This document shows, piece by piece, positions 27,719 through 39,607 of a stretch of DNA of 64,000 nucleotides. The translations under genes were made by a program, and so were the position numbers. The stretch covers positions 1 to 64,000 of the forward strand of contig SHBC01000001.1 in assembly GCA_004213025.1 (NCBI GenBank), written 5' to 3'. The DNA comes from SAR116 cluster bacterium (GTDB lineage Bacteria; Pseudomonadota; Alphaproteobacteria; Puniceispirillales; Puniceispirillaceae). The stretch's first letter is position 1; every line of letters begins with the position of its first letter. The notes under the pieces are model-generated. The model was not told where the DNA came from. It saw only the letters and a program-made list of their open reading frames with translations, and made no database searches.

Positions 27719-29229
27719 TGCGTGCCTCTGGCTGGCAGATTCTTCTGGCAATGCTGCGCCTGCCGGTGATTGCCTGGCATCTTGGCCGGGCCGGCACGCT
27801 TGGCCATATGGCGCAGATCACGCTTCTGCCAGGCTGGATGCGGCGCCTCTGTTCGCTTGTCGACAGGCTGATCCGTTCACGCGGGGCGCGCCGCGATGCC
27901 GGCAGCGCACTTGCCGAGGCGCTGATCAGGCTTGGCCCGGGATTCATCAAATTCGGCCAGGCGCTGTCGACGCGGGCCGATCTCATCGGGCCGCGGATGG
28001 CGCATTCGCTCAGCCTTCTGCAGGACCGCCTTCCGGCCTTTGGCCCCGATCTGGCGCGCCGCCAGGTGGCGGGGGAGGCGGGCCGCCCGCTTGACGAGAT
28101 CTTCCGGCGCTTTGACGATGTGCCGGTGGCGGCCGCGTCGATCGCGCAGGTGCATTATGCCGAGCTTGTCGATGGCCGGCAGGTGGCGGTGAAGCTGTTG
28201 CGCCCGGGAATCCGGCGGCTCATGCAATCCGACACGACACTGTTCTATTCGCTGGCGCGCATTCTTGAATGGCTGGCTCCGAACATGCAACGGCTAAAGC
28301 TTGTCACCGCGGTGGACCAGTTCACACAGATTTCGGACATCGAGCTCGACCTTCGTCTCGAGGCGGCAGCGGCAGGCAAGCTTGCTGACAATATGGCGGA
28401 TGATGACGGCATCCATGTCCCCTGGGTCGATCTGGAACACACCACGGCGGCGATGCTGGTGATCGAATGGATCGATGGGATCAGGATTGACGATGTCGAC
28501 GCCCTCACGGCGGCCGGGCATGATATCGAAGCCATTACCGAAGCCGCGGCACGAAGCTTTTTCAACCAGGTCTTCCGTGACGGCTTTTTTCATGCCGACA
28601 TGCATCCCGGCAATATCTTCATCGCCGCCGACGGCACGCTGGTGCCGATCGATTTCGGCATCATGGGGCATCTTGATTTTACTGACAGGCTGTTTCTGGC
28701 GCGGCTTCTCACGGCGATGATCGACCGCGATTATGACGCGGTGGCGCGGCTTCATGCCGATGCCGGCATGCTTGGCGAGAATGTGCCGCTGGCGCTCTTC
28801 GCGCAGTCGATCCGCGCCGTGGCCGAACCGGTTATGGACAAGCCTCTTGGCGAGGTTTCCCTTGGCACGGTCCTCGGACAGATCTTCCAGCTCTCGAGTC
28901 GCTTCGCCATCGACGTACAGCCACAATTCAACCTGTTGCAGAAAACCATGATGATGGCCGAGGGTGTGGCGCGCCAGCTGAACCCGGAGGCCAATATGTG
29001 GATGCTGGCACGTCCGCTTGCCAGCCGGTGGATGCAGGATCAGGCAAGCTTTGCCAGACGGGCCGAGGATCTGTTTGAAGAGGTGATGATGCTGGCGGCG
29101 CGGCTGCCTCGAATCCTGAGCGCCCTCGAGGCGCGTCAGGAACCGGCACCCATGCCCGCCAAAAGCACATGGCCGTTTGTGACGGCCTTGCTGGCACTTA
29201 CGGTTGCCTTCGTCGCGATTTTCACATAA
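27718..29229 (+). CDS. ubiB: Ubiquinone biosynthesis accessory kinase-like protein UbiB
   Basis: This is a protein of about 503 residues of the ABC1/UbiB atypical kinase family, needed for ubiquinone synthesis at the membrane. The diagnostic KxGQ motif is FIKFGQALSTR; the Ala-rich loop is VPVAAASIAQVH; the catalytic/metal region is FHADMHPGNIF and PIDFGIMGHLD. Two C-terminal hydrophobic segments (WPFVTALLALTVAFVAIF) anchor it. ATG 27718 fits the coupling with ubiE; ATG 27703 is possible. The last codons and stop form the first copy of a 10-bp array. Confidence 0.96.
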   Translation: MRASGWQILLAMLRLPVIAWHLGRAGTLGHMAQITLLPGWMRRLCSLVDRLIRSRGARRDAGSALAEALIRLGPGFIKFGQALSTRADLIGPRMAHSLSLLQDRLPAFGPDLARRQVAGEAGRPLDEIFRRFDDVPVAAASIAQVHYAELVDGRQVAVKLLRPGIRRLMQSDTTLFYSLARILEWLAPNMQRLKLVTAVDQFTQISDIELDLRLEAAAAGKLADNMADDDGIHVPWVDLEHTTAAMLVIEWIDGIRIDDVDALTAAGHDIEAITEAAARSFFNQVFRDGFFHADMHPGNIFIAADGTLVPIDFGIMGHLDFTDRLFLARLLTAMIDRDYDAVARLHADAGMLGENVPLALFAQSIRAVAEPVMDKPLGEVSLGTVLGQIFQLSSRFAIDVQPQFNLLQKTMMMAEGVARQLNPEANMWMLARPLASRWMQDQASFARRAEDLFEEVMMLAARLPRILSALEARQEPAPMPAKSTWPFVTALLALTVAFVAIFT

Positions 29230-29260
29230 TTTCACATTAATTCATCTAAATTCACATTAT
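29221..29260. repeat. Four phased 10-bp repeats filling the ubiB-coaBC junction
   Basis: Four consecutive 10-bp units, TTCACATAAT, TTCACATTAA, TTCATCTAAA and TTCACATTAT, run from inside the ubiB stop codon (TAA 29227-29229) to the coaBC start (ATG 29259-29261). The whole intercistronic gap is thus repeat. The spacing equals about one DNA turn, so it could be an operator array for the helix-turn-helix domain encoded next, or only a slippage product like others in this window. Confidence 0.9.
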
Positions 29261-30806
29261 GAGAATCGATATGAAAAATTGTGATCTGCCAGCCATCATC
29301 ACCGCGCTTGGCGGGCGCCGGGCGCTGCAGGATCTTCTTGGCGTCGGCCCCAGCGCCATCAGCAACTATCTTGCCAGAGGCGCGCTGCCGCAGCGTGCCC
29401 ATGCGCCTGTCTGCGAGGCGTTGCGGGCGCGCGGCTGGCAGATCGACCCGGGAAGCCTTGCCCTCGCCGATCCGGAACATGGCACAGGCATTATGACTGC
29501 CGGCCCTGGCAACATTTCGAATAAAGGGCCAACTGGCGGCCCAAATGCGGGGCAAAAGACCGGGCCAAATAATGGCCCAAATGGCAGCTCTGATGGTGGC
29601 CGCGTGCTGCTGATTGTTGGTGGCGGCATCGCCGCCTATAAGGCGCTTGAGGTGGCGCGGCGGCTGCAGGATCACGATGTAACGGTCACCGGCGTGATGA
29701 CAAGGGGGGCGCAGGAATTCATCACGCCGCTCAGCCTGTCGGCCCTGACAGCACGCAAGACCTTCACCGATCTGTTCTCGCTGACCGACGAGGCGGAGAT
29801 GGGGCATATCCGGCTGGCCCGCGAGGCCGATCTCATTCTGGTCGCGCCGGCGACCGCCAATCTGATGGCCCGGGCGGCGAACGGGCTGGCGGATGATCTT
29901 GCCACGACAATCCTGCTGGCGAGCGACGCGCCGGTGCTGATGGCGCCAGCGATGAACCCATTGATGTGGGCCAATCCGGCGACGCAGGACAATCTGGCGC
30001 GTCTGCGCTCCCGCGGCGTGAATTTCGTTGGCCCGGCAGCCGGTGACATGGCCTGCGGCGAGGAAGGCACCGGCCGGTTGAGCGAGCCGGAAGCGATTGT
30101 CAGTGCCGCGCGCGACCTTCTCGATCCGGCGGCGGATCGCCATCGTGCGGGGCCGCTTGCCGGGCGCCGCGCCATCGTCACCTCAGGCCCGACAATCGAG
30201 CCGATTGATTCGGTTCGTTTCATCGCCAACCGGTCATCCGGCAAGCAGGGTCACGCCATCGCCTCCGCGCTGGCCAGCCGCGGTGCCCGGGTCACGCTTG
30301 TCAGCGGACCTGTCGCCATTCCGGCGCCGCGCCATGTCGATCTGGTGCCGGTCGAAACGGCGCGTGACATGCTGGCCGCCTGTGAAGAGGCGCTGCCGGC
30401 GGACCTGGCTGTGTGTGCCGCAGCTGTCGCCGACTGGCATGTCACCGGCGCGCGGGACGGCAAGATGAAAAAGACCGAGGATGGCCCGCCACCAACGCTG
30501 GCACTTGCCGAGAATCCGGACATTCTGCGCCATCTTTCAACCCATGCCAGCCGGCCACGGCTTGTCGTCGGCTTTGCCGCCGAGGCCGAGGAGCTGCATG
30601 CCAACGCGATGGCGAAGCTGGCGCGCAAGGGATGTGACTGGATAGTCGCCAACGCCGTCACAGCGGCCGACGGTGCGCCGGTTTTCGGCAGTGATGACAA
30701 CAGCGCCACCCTGATCACAGGCAATGAATCAGAAGACTGGCCGCACATGTCGAAGATCGCGCTCGCCGACAGGCTGGCGGCACGGATCGAGGCGCATTTC
30801 GCATGA
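29259..30806 (+). CDS. coaBC: CoaBC with an extra N-terminal helix-turn-helix domain
   Basis: This is a 515-residue protein, about 110 longer than usual CoaBC. Residues 1-68 look like a YdaS/Cro-type helix-turn-helix ([20 protein letters not shown], then [13 protein letters not shown]). Residues 70-110 are a Gly/Asn/Pro linker with repeated GP(N) units. The rest is normal: CoaC flavin decarboxylase with [29 protein letters not shown] and ACGEEGTGR, then CoaB phosphopantothenoylcysteine synthetase with [28 protein letters not shown] and KMKK. It makes 4'-phosphopantetheine for coenzyme A. ATG 29259 or 29271 is the start; an internal ATG 29492 would yield CoaBC without the HTH. The reading frame is unbroken. 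dut overlaps its end by four bases. Confidence 0.93.
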   Translation: MRIDMKNCDLPAIITALGGRRALQDLLGVGPSAISNYLARGALPQRAHAPVCEALRARGWQIDPGSLALADPEHGTGIMTAGPGNISNKGPTGGPNAGQKTGPNNGPNGSSDGGRVLLIVGGGIAAYKALEVARRLQDHDVTVTGVMTRGAQEFITPLSLSALTARKTFTDLFSLTDEAEMGHIRLAREADLILVAPATANLMARAANGLADDLATTILLASDAPVLMAPAMNPLMWANPATQDNLARLRSRGVNFVGPAAGDMACGEEGTGRLSEPEAIVSAARDLLDPAADRHRAGPLAGRRAIVTSGPTIEPIDSVRFIANRSSGKQGHAIASALASRGARVTLVSGPVAIPAPRHVDLVPVETARDMLAACEEALPADLAVCAAAVADWHVTGARDGKMKKTEDGPPPTLALAENPDILRHLSTHASRPRLVVGFAAEAEELHANAMAKLARKGCDWIVANAVTAADGAPVFGSDDNSATLITGNESEDWPHMSKIALADRLAARIEAHFA

Positions 30807-31249
30807 GTGTCACCATCTCTGTCAGCACGCTGCCGCATTTTGGCGATCTGCTACTTCCCACCTATGAAAGCCCTGGCGCCGCCGGCATGGACATCGCGGC
30901 CGCCATCACGGCCGACATCGTGATTGCGCCCGGCGCGCGACATGCCGTGCCAAGCGGGCTGGCCATCGCGGTGCCGGCCGGCCATGAGGTGCAGATTCGG
31001 CCACGTTCTGGCCTTGCCTTGCGGCACGGGGTCACAGTTGCCAACGCCCCCGGGACCATCGACAGTGACTATCGCGGCGAGATCAAGGTGATCCTGATCA
31101 ATCTTGGCGAGGCGCCCGTCACCATCAGCCGCGGCATGCGGATCGCGCAGATGGTGGTGGCCCCGGTCATTCAGGCATCGCTCGCCCTTGTCGACACGCT
31201 GGATAGCACCGAGCGCGGTGACGGCGGGTTTGGATCAACAGGGATATAG
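30803..31249 (+). CDS. dut: dUTP diphosphatase (dUTPase)
   Basis: This is a 148-residue trimeric enzyme that hydrolyses dUTP to dUMP, keeping uracil out of DNA. The five family motifs are visible: [37 protein letters not shown] and the C-terminal [10 protein letters not shown] loop that closes over the active site. It overlaps coaBC by ATGA, as in many alphaproteobacteria where coaBC-dut are paired. Confidence 0.98.
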   Translation: MSVTISVSTLPHFGDLLLPTYESPGAAGMDIAAAITADIVIAPGARHAVPSGLAIAVPAGHEVQIRPRSGLALRHGVTVANAPGTIDSDYRGEIKVILINLGEAPVTISRGMRIAQMVVAPVIQASLALVDTLDSTERGDGGFGSTGI

Positions 31250-31253
31250 GCTC

Positions 31254-32015
31254 ATGCTGAGTGACGCGGATCTTGAACGCTATGCCCGCCAGGTCATCAT
31301 GCCGGATGTCGGCGAGGATGGGCAGGAACGGCTGCTGGCGGCGCGGATGCTGGTGGTCGGTGCTGGCGGGCTCGGCTCGCCGGTGATTTTCTACCTTGCC
31401 GCGGCGGGGGTCGGCCATATCACCATCCTTGATGATGAAACGGTCGAGCTGACCAACCTCAACCGGCAGATCCTTCACACAACACACAGCATCGGCACAT
31501 CAAAGGTCGATCAGGCAGCTGCCGCCGCCGCCGCGCTGAACCCGGCGATTGAGATCACGCCGCGCCGTGAACGGCTTGATGCCGGCAATGTGGATGAACT
31601 TCTGTCATCGCATGATCTTGTCATCGACTGCTCTGACAATGTCGAGACACGCTATCTGCTTGGCGATGCCGCCCATCGCACGCAGACGCCGCTGGTCTTT
31701 GGCGGCGCGGTGCGAAGCGAGGGGCAGCTCGCCATTTTCCATGCCGGTGCGCCGGACTCACCCTGCTTTCGCTGCGTGTTTCCCGACATGCCGGACGCCC
31801 AGCAGGCGCCGGGATGTTCGGAGGCCGGCATTCTCGGCCCGGTGACCGGGGTGATCGGCACGCTGCAGGCGCTGGCAGCGGTGAACTGGGTTCTTGGCAT
31901 TGGCGGCGAGCAGACCGGGCGGCTGTTGCTGTTCGATGCGCGCGGCGGCGGTTTCATGGAGATCAGCACGGCACGCCGCGGCGACTGCAGCACCTGCGGC
32001 GGCCAGAGCGCCTGA
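31254..32015 (+). CDS. moeB: E1-like adenylyltransferase MoeB/ThiF
   Basis: This is a 253-residue enzyme that adenylates the C-terminus of a sulfur-carrier protein (MoaD or ThiS) for molybdopterin or thiazole synthesis. It shows the family opening RYARQVIMPDVG, the nucleotide-binding VVGAGGLGSP, the arginine region TNLNRQILHT, DCSDNVETRYL and a four-cysteine zinc site (CFRC and CSTC). No rhodanese domain is attached. It starts four bases after dut and closes the ubiE operon. MoeB and ThiF cannot be separated by eye. Confidence 0.9.
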   Translation: MLSDADLERYARQVIMPDVGEDGQERLLAARMLVVGAGGLGSPVIFYLAAAGVGHITILDDETVELTNLNRQILHTTHSIGTSKVDQAAAAAAALNPAIEITPRRERLDAGNVDELLSSHDLVIDCSDNVETRYLLGDAAHRTQTPLVFGGAVRSEGQLAIFHAGAPDSPCFRCVFPDMPDAQQAPGCSEAGILGPVTGVIGTLQALAAVNWVLGIGGEQTGRLLLFDARGGGFMEISTARRGDCSTCGGQSA

Positions 32016-32035
32016 TTCCCAGACGAGTCTGGCCC

Positions 32036-33022
32036 CTACAGCATCGCCTCGATCACGCGGTCGCGCGGTGCGTGACCATCCCAGAAAGTCTGGATATTGA
32101 TGATCACCTTGTCACCCATTTCGAGCCGCCCCTCGATCGTGGCTGATCCGATATGCGGCAGCAGCACGACATTCGACAGTCCCATCAGCGCCGGGGTGAT
32201 GTTCGGCTCGTCAGCATAAACGTCGAGGCCGGCGCCAGCGATATGGCGGCTTGCCAGAAGCTCGGCAAGCGCTTCCTCATCGACCACCTCGCCGCGCGAG
32301 GTGTTGACCAGATAGGCCGAGGGCTGCATCAGCTCCAGCCTCTCGCGATTCAGCAATCCGTTCGTGGCCGGCGTGTGCGGACAATTCACCGAGACAATAT
32401 CAACACGGCTGAGCATCTGGTCGAGCGATTCCCAGTAGGTCGCCTCCAGCTCGGCCTCGGTCTCGGGATGAACCGGCTTGCGGTTATGGTAATGGATGCT
32501 GAGCCCGAAACCGCGTGCCCGGCGCGCCACCGCGGACCCGATCCGCCCCATCCCGATGATGCCGAGGCGTTTGCCGTTGATCCGGTGGCCAAGCATGCCG
32601 GTCGGTGACCAGCCGGTCCAGGCGCCCGAGCGGGCCCGCTTGTCGCCCTCGGCAATCCGCCGCGGCACAGCCAGCATCAGCGCCAGCGCGACGTCGGCCG
32701 TATCCTCGGTTAGCACGCCTGGCGTATTGGTAACGGTGATGCCGCGGGCGCGGGCTGCGGCAAGGTCGATATGATCAACCCCGGTGCCGAAAGAGGCGAT
32801 GAGCTTCAGCTGGTCGCCGGCCGCCTCGATCAGATCGGCATCGATCCGGTCGGTGACTGTCGGCACCAGAACGTCGGCTTCCTTGACGATGGTGCGCAGC
32901 TCGTCGGCTGACAGCGGCGTGTCACTCTCATTCAGTCGCGCGTCGAACAGCTCGCGCATCCGTGTTTCGGTCGAGTCGGGCAGCTTTCGGGTCAGAAAGA
33001 CGACGGGCTTCTTCTGGGTCAT
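32036..33022 (-). CDS. D-2-hydroxyacid dehydrogenase (glyoxylate/hydroxypyruvate reductase type)
   Basis: This is a 328-residue NAD(P)H-dependent enzyme. The nucleotide fold has LGIIGMGRIGSAVARRA; the catalytic trio is R243 in VNTSRGEVVD, E272 in YADEPNIT and H290 in LLPHIGSAT. The substrate loop SFGTGVDHID and the Arg after GMGRIG region fit glyoxylate reductases (GhrB-like); no extra serine-binding domain is present, so it is not SerA. GGAAGGA precedes ATG 33022. It is convergent with moeB. Confidence 0.9.
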   Translation of the reverse strand: MTQKKPVVFLTRKLPDSTETRMRELFDARLNESDTPLSADELRTIVKEADVLVPTVTDRIDADLIEAAGDQLKLIASFGTGVDHIDLAAARARGITVTNTPGVLTEDTADVALALMLAVPRRIAEGDKRARSGAWTGWSPTGMLGHRINGKRLGIIGMGRIGSAVARRARGFGLSIHYHNRKPVHPETEAELEATYWESLDQMLSRVDIVSVNCPHTPATNGLLNRERLELMQPSAYLVNTSRGEVVDEEALAELLASRHIAGAGLDVYADEPNITPALMGLSNVVLLPHIGSATIEGRLEMGDKVIINIQTFWDGHAPRDRVIEAML

Positions 33023-33072
33023 TCCTTCCACTCTCTTCAACCATACTTCAATTCAGCAATACCAATAATTTA

Positions 33073-33130
33073 GTTCAGCACTACATTGGTTCAACAATAC
33101 ATTGGTTCAACAATACATTGGTTCAGCCAC
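33073..33130. repeat. Three-copy 16-bp tandem repeat between divergent genes
   Basis: Three 16-bp units of GTTCAACAATACATTG type (33073-33088, 33089-33104, 33105-33120; the last two identical) and a partial fourth lie between the hydroxyacid dehydrogenase (-) and the SH3 protein (+), in the shared promoter region. Confidence 0.92.
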
Positions 33131-33254
33131 ACTTTAAGGGGGCGTGGCCCGGATCTATGGCGTGGTCCGGCAAAACATCCTACTATATCCCCGATTGACG
33201 GGGCGCACTGACATGCAATTTAAATCCGCACGACCTTATCAGAACAAGAGACCG

Positions 33255-33833
33255 ATGAAAAAATCTTTTCGACCTGTCGCACTGGTCCTTTTGCCGCTGC
33301 TTGGGTGGGCCCTTTTCGGCCTTGGACTGACCGTGACCGGCCCGGCCACCATCCCGGCCGCCATCACGGCCGCCCATGCCGCCGATGACTCGCAGGCGGT
33401 AAGGCTGACCGTGCGGGGAAGCGGCCTGCCGGTGCCGCGCTTTGTGACGCTGAAATCCGATGATGTGAATATGCGGGCCGGGCCGGGAACCGAATATCCG
33501 ATCCTCTGGCATTATCGAAAATCCGGCCTGCCGCTGCGCGTCGAGGCCGAGTTCGGGGTGTGGCGCAAAATTGTCGATCATGACGGCACAACCGGCTGGA
33601 TGCATCATTCGGTGGTGTCGCTGAAGCGGATGGCGCTCGTGACAACAAGCTCGGCGCGGCTCTATGCCGAGGCCGATGACAGCGCCGCTCTGGTCGCGGT
33701 GGCCGAGCGCAACGCGTTGCTGGAACTCCAGTTCTGCCCGACCCAATGGTGCAGGGTTGCCGCTGGCGACATCCGCGGCTGGGTATCCCGCACCTCGCTC
33801 TGGGGTCTGGTCGAGGATGAAATCCTGAATTAG
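33255..33833 (+). CDS. Secreted SH3-domain protein
   Basis: This is a protein of about 192 residues exported by a long signal peptide (MKKSFRPVALVLLPLLGWAL, predicted cleavage near residue 42 after AHA). The mature part has two bacterial SH3-like segments: the first with VNMRAGPGTEYPILWHYRKSGLPL and WRKIVDHDGTTGWMHHS, the second more diverged, ending WCRVAAGDIRGWVSRTSLWG. Such domains bind peptidoglycan peptides in the periplasm. ATG 33255 has AAGAGA upstream. It is monocistronic. Confidence 0.88.
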   Translation: MKKSFRPVALVLLPLLGWALFGLGLTVTGPATIPAAITAAHAADDSQAVRLTVRGSGLPVPRFVTLKSDDVNMRAGPGTEYPILWHYRKSGLPLRVEAEFGVWRKIVDHDGTTGWMHHSVVSLKRMALVTTSSARLYAEADDSAALVAVAERNALLELQFCPTQWCRVAAGDIRGWVSRTSLWGLVEDEILN

Positions 33834-33907
33834 ATGGCCTGAAAGAGTGGTCTAAAAAACGCCCGACAGGCACCGTCAAACAGAGCCTTAAAAAAACACC
33901 TTAAAGG

Positions 33908-33939
33908 AAAACGGCGCCACGGTCATGCCGCGGCGCCGT
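33908..33939 (-). terminator. Rho-independent terminator of katG
   Basis: A 12-bp near-perfect stem with a 5-base loop (33911-33939, one G-U pair) is followed on the minus strand by TTTT. It lies about 30 bases after the katG stop. Confidence 0.9.
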
Positions 33940-33967
33940 CCTGGAAATATCCAGATAATGTGAGACG

Positions 33968-36244
<2,277 letters not shown>

Positions 36245-36290
36245 TCAAGCAGTTTGGAACGAGTTTAAACTGTCCATTTTTGTCACAGCC

Positions 36291-36332
36291 ACCCAGAAAC
36301 TTACCCAGAAATTTACCCACAATCTTCACCCG
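36291..36332. repeat. 12-bp tandem repeat upstream of katG
   Basis: Three 12-bp units (ACCCAGAAACTT, ACCCAGAAATTT, ACCCACAATCTT) and a partial fourth lie between irr and katG, about 140 bases upstream of the katG start. They could be part of its control region. Confidence 0.85.
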
Positions 36333-36352
36333 GGGCAGCGACGCGCTGGTTG

Positions 36353-36811
36353 TCAGCTGTCGCGCGGCGAGATATGAATCAGCACGTCGACCGAGCGGAT
36401 ATCATGCCCCTCCGGCGCACCGGGAAGCGAGGCCAGTGTCACCGCATTGGCCGGGATGTCGATCAGCTGGTCACGTTCGCCATCATAGAAATGATGGTGA
36501 TGTTCGGTGTTGGTGTCGAACACGCTGTGTTCATTATGCACCGTGACGCGCCGCAGCAATCCGGCGTCGGTGAACTGGTTCAGCGTGTTATAGATGGTGC
36601 CGCCTGCCATATGCGTGCCGGTGTTGCGAATCTCGCGGGCCAGACTGTCGGCGGATACATGGCGGTGCCGGCCATCGAGCAACAATTCGGCAATCAGCAG
36701 TCGCTGACGCGTCGGCCGCAGACCGGCATCACGAAGACGCTGCGCCAGAGCCGTCTCGTAATTTGCGTGACTGTCTTTCCCGATCACTTCAACCATCATG
36801 CCCAGAAACAT
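36353..36811 (-). CDS. irr: Fur-family iron response regulator Irr
   Basis: This is a 152-residue Fur-superfamily repressor. The N-terminal winged helix has LRPTRQRLLIAELL and GGTIYNTLNQFTDAGLLRRV; the dimer half shows the histidine cluster NTEHHHHFYDGE, close to the haem/metal region HxH of Irr, followed by IDIPANAVTLASLP. In alphaproteobacteria Irr senses iron via haem and is often found beside fabA, as here (fabA is divergent, 189 bases away). PerR-like function cannot be ruled out because katG lies directly downstream. The start ATG 36811 follows AAGGA closely; TTG 36835 would add eight residues. Confidence 0.88.
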   Translation of the reverse strand: MFLGMMVEVIGKDSHANYETALAQRLRDAGLRPTRQRLLIAELLLDGRHRHVSADSLAREIRNTGTHMAGGTIYNTLNQFTDAGLLRRVTVHNEHSVFDTNTEHHHHFYDGERDQLIDIPANAVTLASLPGAPEGHDIRSVDVLIHISPRDS

Positions 36812-36999
36812 GCTTCCTTGGTCATGTCTTGTCAATAATCCCTTGGCCTCAGGGCCTGTTTCGTGCTTTTTTGAGGGCCGGTTGGCGTGATGGTCACAGA
36901 CGATGAAGGACCGTCGGCAGCCGTGAAATTTCCGCCGAATGCCTGCGGGCAGATGGCCCCACAGCGTTCGGTTTCACTTCATATCCGGGGACAGACCAC

Positions 37000-37518
37000 A
37001 TGCCGCCACTGCAGCAGAATGCCTTTAGTTACGACGATCTCATCGCCTGCGCGAAGGGTGAGCTTTTCGGCCCCGGAAATCCGCAACTGCCGCTGCCGCC
37101 GATGCTGATGTGCGACAGGATCACCGAGATCAATGATGGTGGTGGGGCGCATGAAAAGGGGCAGATCATCTCGGAATTCGACCTGAACCCCGATCTGTGG
37201 TTCTTCCCCTGCCATTTCGACGGCGATCCGGTGATGCCGGGATGCCTTGGCATGGATGCGTTGTGGCAGCTTGTCGGATTTTTCCTTGGCTGGGCCGGCG
37301 GCGAGGGGCGGGGACGCGCGCTGTCGGTTGGCGAGGTGAAATTCACCGGCCAGATCCTGCCGACCAACAAACTTGTCCGCTATGAGATCGATATGAAGCG
37401 GGTGATCATGCGGCGGCTCGTCATGGGCATCGCCGATGGCCGCGTCATCTGTGACGGCGAGACCGTCTTCGAGGCCAATGACATTCGTGTCGGCCTGTTC
37501 AAGCCAGAGGAGGCCTGA
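37000..37518 (+). CDS. fabA: 3-hydroxydecanoyl-ACP dehydratase/isomerase FabA
   Basis: This is a 172-residue hot-dog-fold enzyme that dehydrates 3-hydroxydecanoyl-ACP and isomerises trans-2 to cis-3-decenoyl-ACP, the branch point for unsaturated fatty acids. The catalytic His is in [22 protein letters not shown] and the acidic partner in the same segment (GMDALWQ). It is first in fabA-fabB-fabI; fabB begins two bases after its stop. Confidence 0.98.
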   Translation: MPPLQQNAFSYDDLIACAKGELFGPGNPQLPLPPMLMCDRITEINDGGGAHEKGQIISEFDLNPDLWFFPCHFDGDPVMPGCLGMDALWQLVGFFLGWAGGEGRGRALSVGEVKFTGQILPTNKLVRYEIDMKRVIMRRLVMGIADGRVICDGETVFEANDIRVGLFKPEEA

Positions 37519-37520
37519 TC

Positions 37521-38753
37521 ATGCGTCGTGTCGCCATTACCGGCATCGGTATCGTATCCTCGATCGGCAACAATGTCGCCGAGGTCACGGATTCACTTCG
37601 CGAGGGCCGCTCAGGCATCGTCCATGCGCCGGATTATGCCGAGCTTGGGTTCCGGAGCCAGATCCACGGCAGCGTGAAGATGGATATTGCCGAGCATATT
37701 GACCGCAAGCAGCTTCGCTTCATGGGGGATGGCGCCGCCTATGCCGTGCTGGCCATGGAACAGGCCATCGCCGATTCCGGCCTTGGTGAGGATCAGGTGT
37801 CGAACCCGCGCACCGGGCTGATCGCCGGGTCTGGCGGGCCCTCGACGGCCAATATGATGCAGGCCTTCGACGTCACCCGCGAAAAGGGCCCAAAGCGCAT
37901 CGGCCCCTATATGGTGCCGCGCTGCATGTCATCGACCGTGTCGGCCTGCATCGCCACCTTCTTCAAGATCAAGGGCGTGAATTTCTCCATCACCTCGGCC
38001 TGTTCGACCTCGGCGCACTGCATTTCCTCGGCCGTCGACGCCATTCGCAATGGCAGCCAGGACATCGTCTTTGCCGGCGGCGGCGAGGAGCTTCACTGGA
38101 CACTGTCGGTGCTGTTCGACGCGATGGGGGCCATGTCCTCGAAATATAATGATACGCCAGAACGCGCCTCGCGCGCCTATGACGCCGACCGCGACGGGTT
38201 CGTCATCGCCGGTGGTGGCGGCATGGTTGTCGTCGAGGATATGGAGCATGCGCTGGCCCGCGGTGCGAAGATCTATGCCGAGATAGCCGGCTATGGCGCG
38301 AATTCCGACGGGCATGACATGGTCGCCCCATCGGGCGAAGGCGCCGTCCGCTGCATGGAACTGGCGCTGGCCGGGTTTGACGGCACGCCAATTGCTGAGC
38401 CGGTTGATTACATCAACGCGCATGGCACCTCGACACCGGTTGGCGATGTCAAGGAGCTGGACGCGGTGCGTGAGGTGTTTGGCCAGCGCGGCTATCTGCC
38501 GACGGTAACCTCGACAAAGTCACTGACCGGTCATTCGCTTGGCGCCACCGGGGTTCAGGAAGCGATCTATACGCTGATCATGATGCTGGAAGGCTTCATC
38601 GCCGGCTCAGCGAATATCGAGACCCCCGATCCGGCCATCGGTGACATTCCGGTACCAACCAGCCGGGTCGATGATGTTGATATCAGGCTGGCACTGTCGA
38701 ACTCCTTCGGCTTTGGCGGCACCAACGCCACGCTGGCACTGCGGAAGGTCTGA
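37521..38753 (+). CDS. fabB: 3-oxoacyl-ACP synthase I FabB
   Basis: This is a 410-residue condensing enzyme required for elongation of unsaturated acyl chains. The catalytic Cys lies in [12 protein letters not shown], with the two active-site histidines in [11 protein letters not shown] and [12 protein letters not shown]. It opens [16 protein letters not shown], typical for FabB. The genes fabA-fabB-fabI are spaced by two bases and one base, so they are translated as one unit. Confidence 0.98.
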   Translation: MRRVAITGIGIVSSIGNNVAEVTDSLREGRSGIVHAPDYAELGFRSQIHGSVKMDIAEHIDRKQLRFMGDGAAYAVLAMEQAIADSGLGEDQVSNPRTGLIAGSGGPSTANMMQAFDVTREKGPKRIGPYMVPRCMSSTVSACIATFFKIKGVNFSITSACSTSAHCISSAVDAIRNGSQDIVFAGGGEELHWTLSVLFDAMGAMSSKYNDTPERASRAYDADRDGFVIAGGGGMVVVEDMEHALARGAKIYAEIAGYGANSDGHDMVAPSGEGAVRCMELALAGFDGTPIAEPVDYINAHGTSTPVGDVKELDAVREVFGQRGYLPTVTSTKSLTGHSLGATGVQEAIYTLIMMLEGFIAGSANIETPDPAIGDIPVPTSRVDDVDIRLALSNSFGFGGTNATLALRKV

Positions 38754-38754
38754 C

Positions 38755-39546
38755 ATGGGCGGGGGCCTTCTTGCCGGCAAGCGCGGGCTGATCATGGGTG
38801 TCGCCAATGAGCGTTCCAGCGCCTGGGGAATCGCCGCCGCCGCCGCCGAGGCCGGTGCCGAGCTTGCCTTCACCTACCAGATGGAGGGGTTTGGCAAGAG
38901 GCTTCGCCCGCTTGCCGAATCGGTGGGAGCGGAGCTGATGGTCGAATGCGACGTGGCAGAGGAAGGCGGCGTTGCCGGTGCCTTTGACTGGCTTGCCGGT
39001 CACTGGTCCAGCATCGATTTCGTTGTCCATGCGCTGGCCTTTTCCGACAAGTCGGAGCTGAAGGGCGCCTATTTCAACACCAGCCGGCAGAATTTCATCG
39101 ATACGATGATGGTCTCGGCCTTCTCCTTCACCGAGGTGGCGCAGGCGGCGCGCGGTATGATGCCGGATGGCGGCGCGCTACTGACCCTCAGCTATATCGG
39201 CGCGCAGCGGATTTCGCCGAACTACAATGTCATGGGCGTTGCCAAGGCGGCGCTGGAAAGCTCGGTGCGCTATCTGGCGGTCGATCTTGGCGGGCAGAAT
39301 ATCCGCGTCAACGCGCTGTCGGCGGGACCGATGAAGACGCTTGCCGGGGCGGCGATTACCGGCGCCCGGCATATCTACCGCCATGCCGAGGACAGCGCGC
39401 CGCTGCGCCGCAACCCCGACATTACCGAGGTTGGCCGGTCCGGCCTGTATCTGGTGTCCGATCTGTCATCGGGCGTGACCGGCGAGGTGCATTTCGTCGA
39501 TGGCGGCTTCAACACCATCGCCGTGCCGCCGGAAGCCGAGGACTGA
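38755..39546 (+). CDS. fabI: Enoyl-ACP reductase (NADH) FabI
   Basis: This is a 263-residue short-chain dehydrogenase-like enzyme that performs the last reduction of each fatty-acid cycle. The NADH site reads GLIMGVANERSSAWGIA; the catalytic Tyr/Lys pair of the FabI type is in LSYIGAQRISPNYNVMGVAKAALE. It begins one base after the fabB stop. FabI is the usual target of triclosan-like inhibitors. Confidence 0.97.
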   Translation: MGGGLLAGKRGLIMGVANERSSAWGIAAAAAEAGAELAFTYQMEGFGKRLRPLAESVGAELMVECDVAEEGGVAGAFDWLAGHWSSIDFVVHALAFSDKSELKGAYFNTSRQNFIDTMMVSAFSFTEVAQAARGMMPDGGALLTLSYIGAQRISPNYNVMGVAKAALESSVRYLAVDLGGQNIRVNALSAGPMKTLAGAAITGARHIYRHAEDSAPLRRNPDITEVGRSGLYLVSDLSSGVTGEVHFVDGGFNTIAVPPEAED

Positions 39547-39607
39547 CCCTCACCCTGTCCCTGAATCGATATAGTTATCGCTATCCAGATCTATATAGCG
39601 GGACATG

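Noticed and set aside
26594..27751. 385-codon minus-strand open frame opposite ubiE
   Set aside because: It is antisense to conserved ubiE and part of mutM is on the same strand in another frame; no domain is seen.
32017..32030. CCAGACGAGTCTGG inverted repeat between convergent moeB and dehydrogenase genes
   Set aside because: The loop is only two bases and no T run follows on either strand, so a terminator call is not supported.
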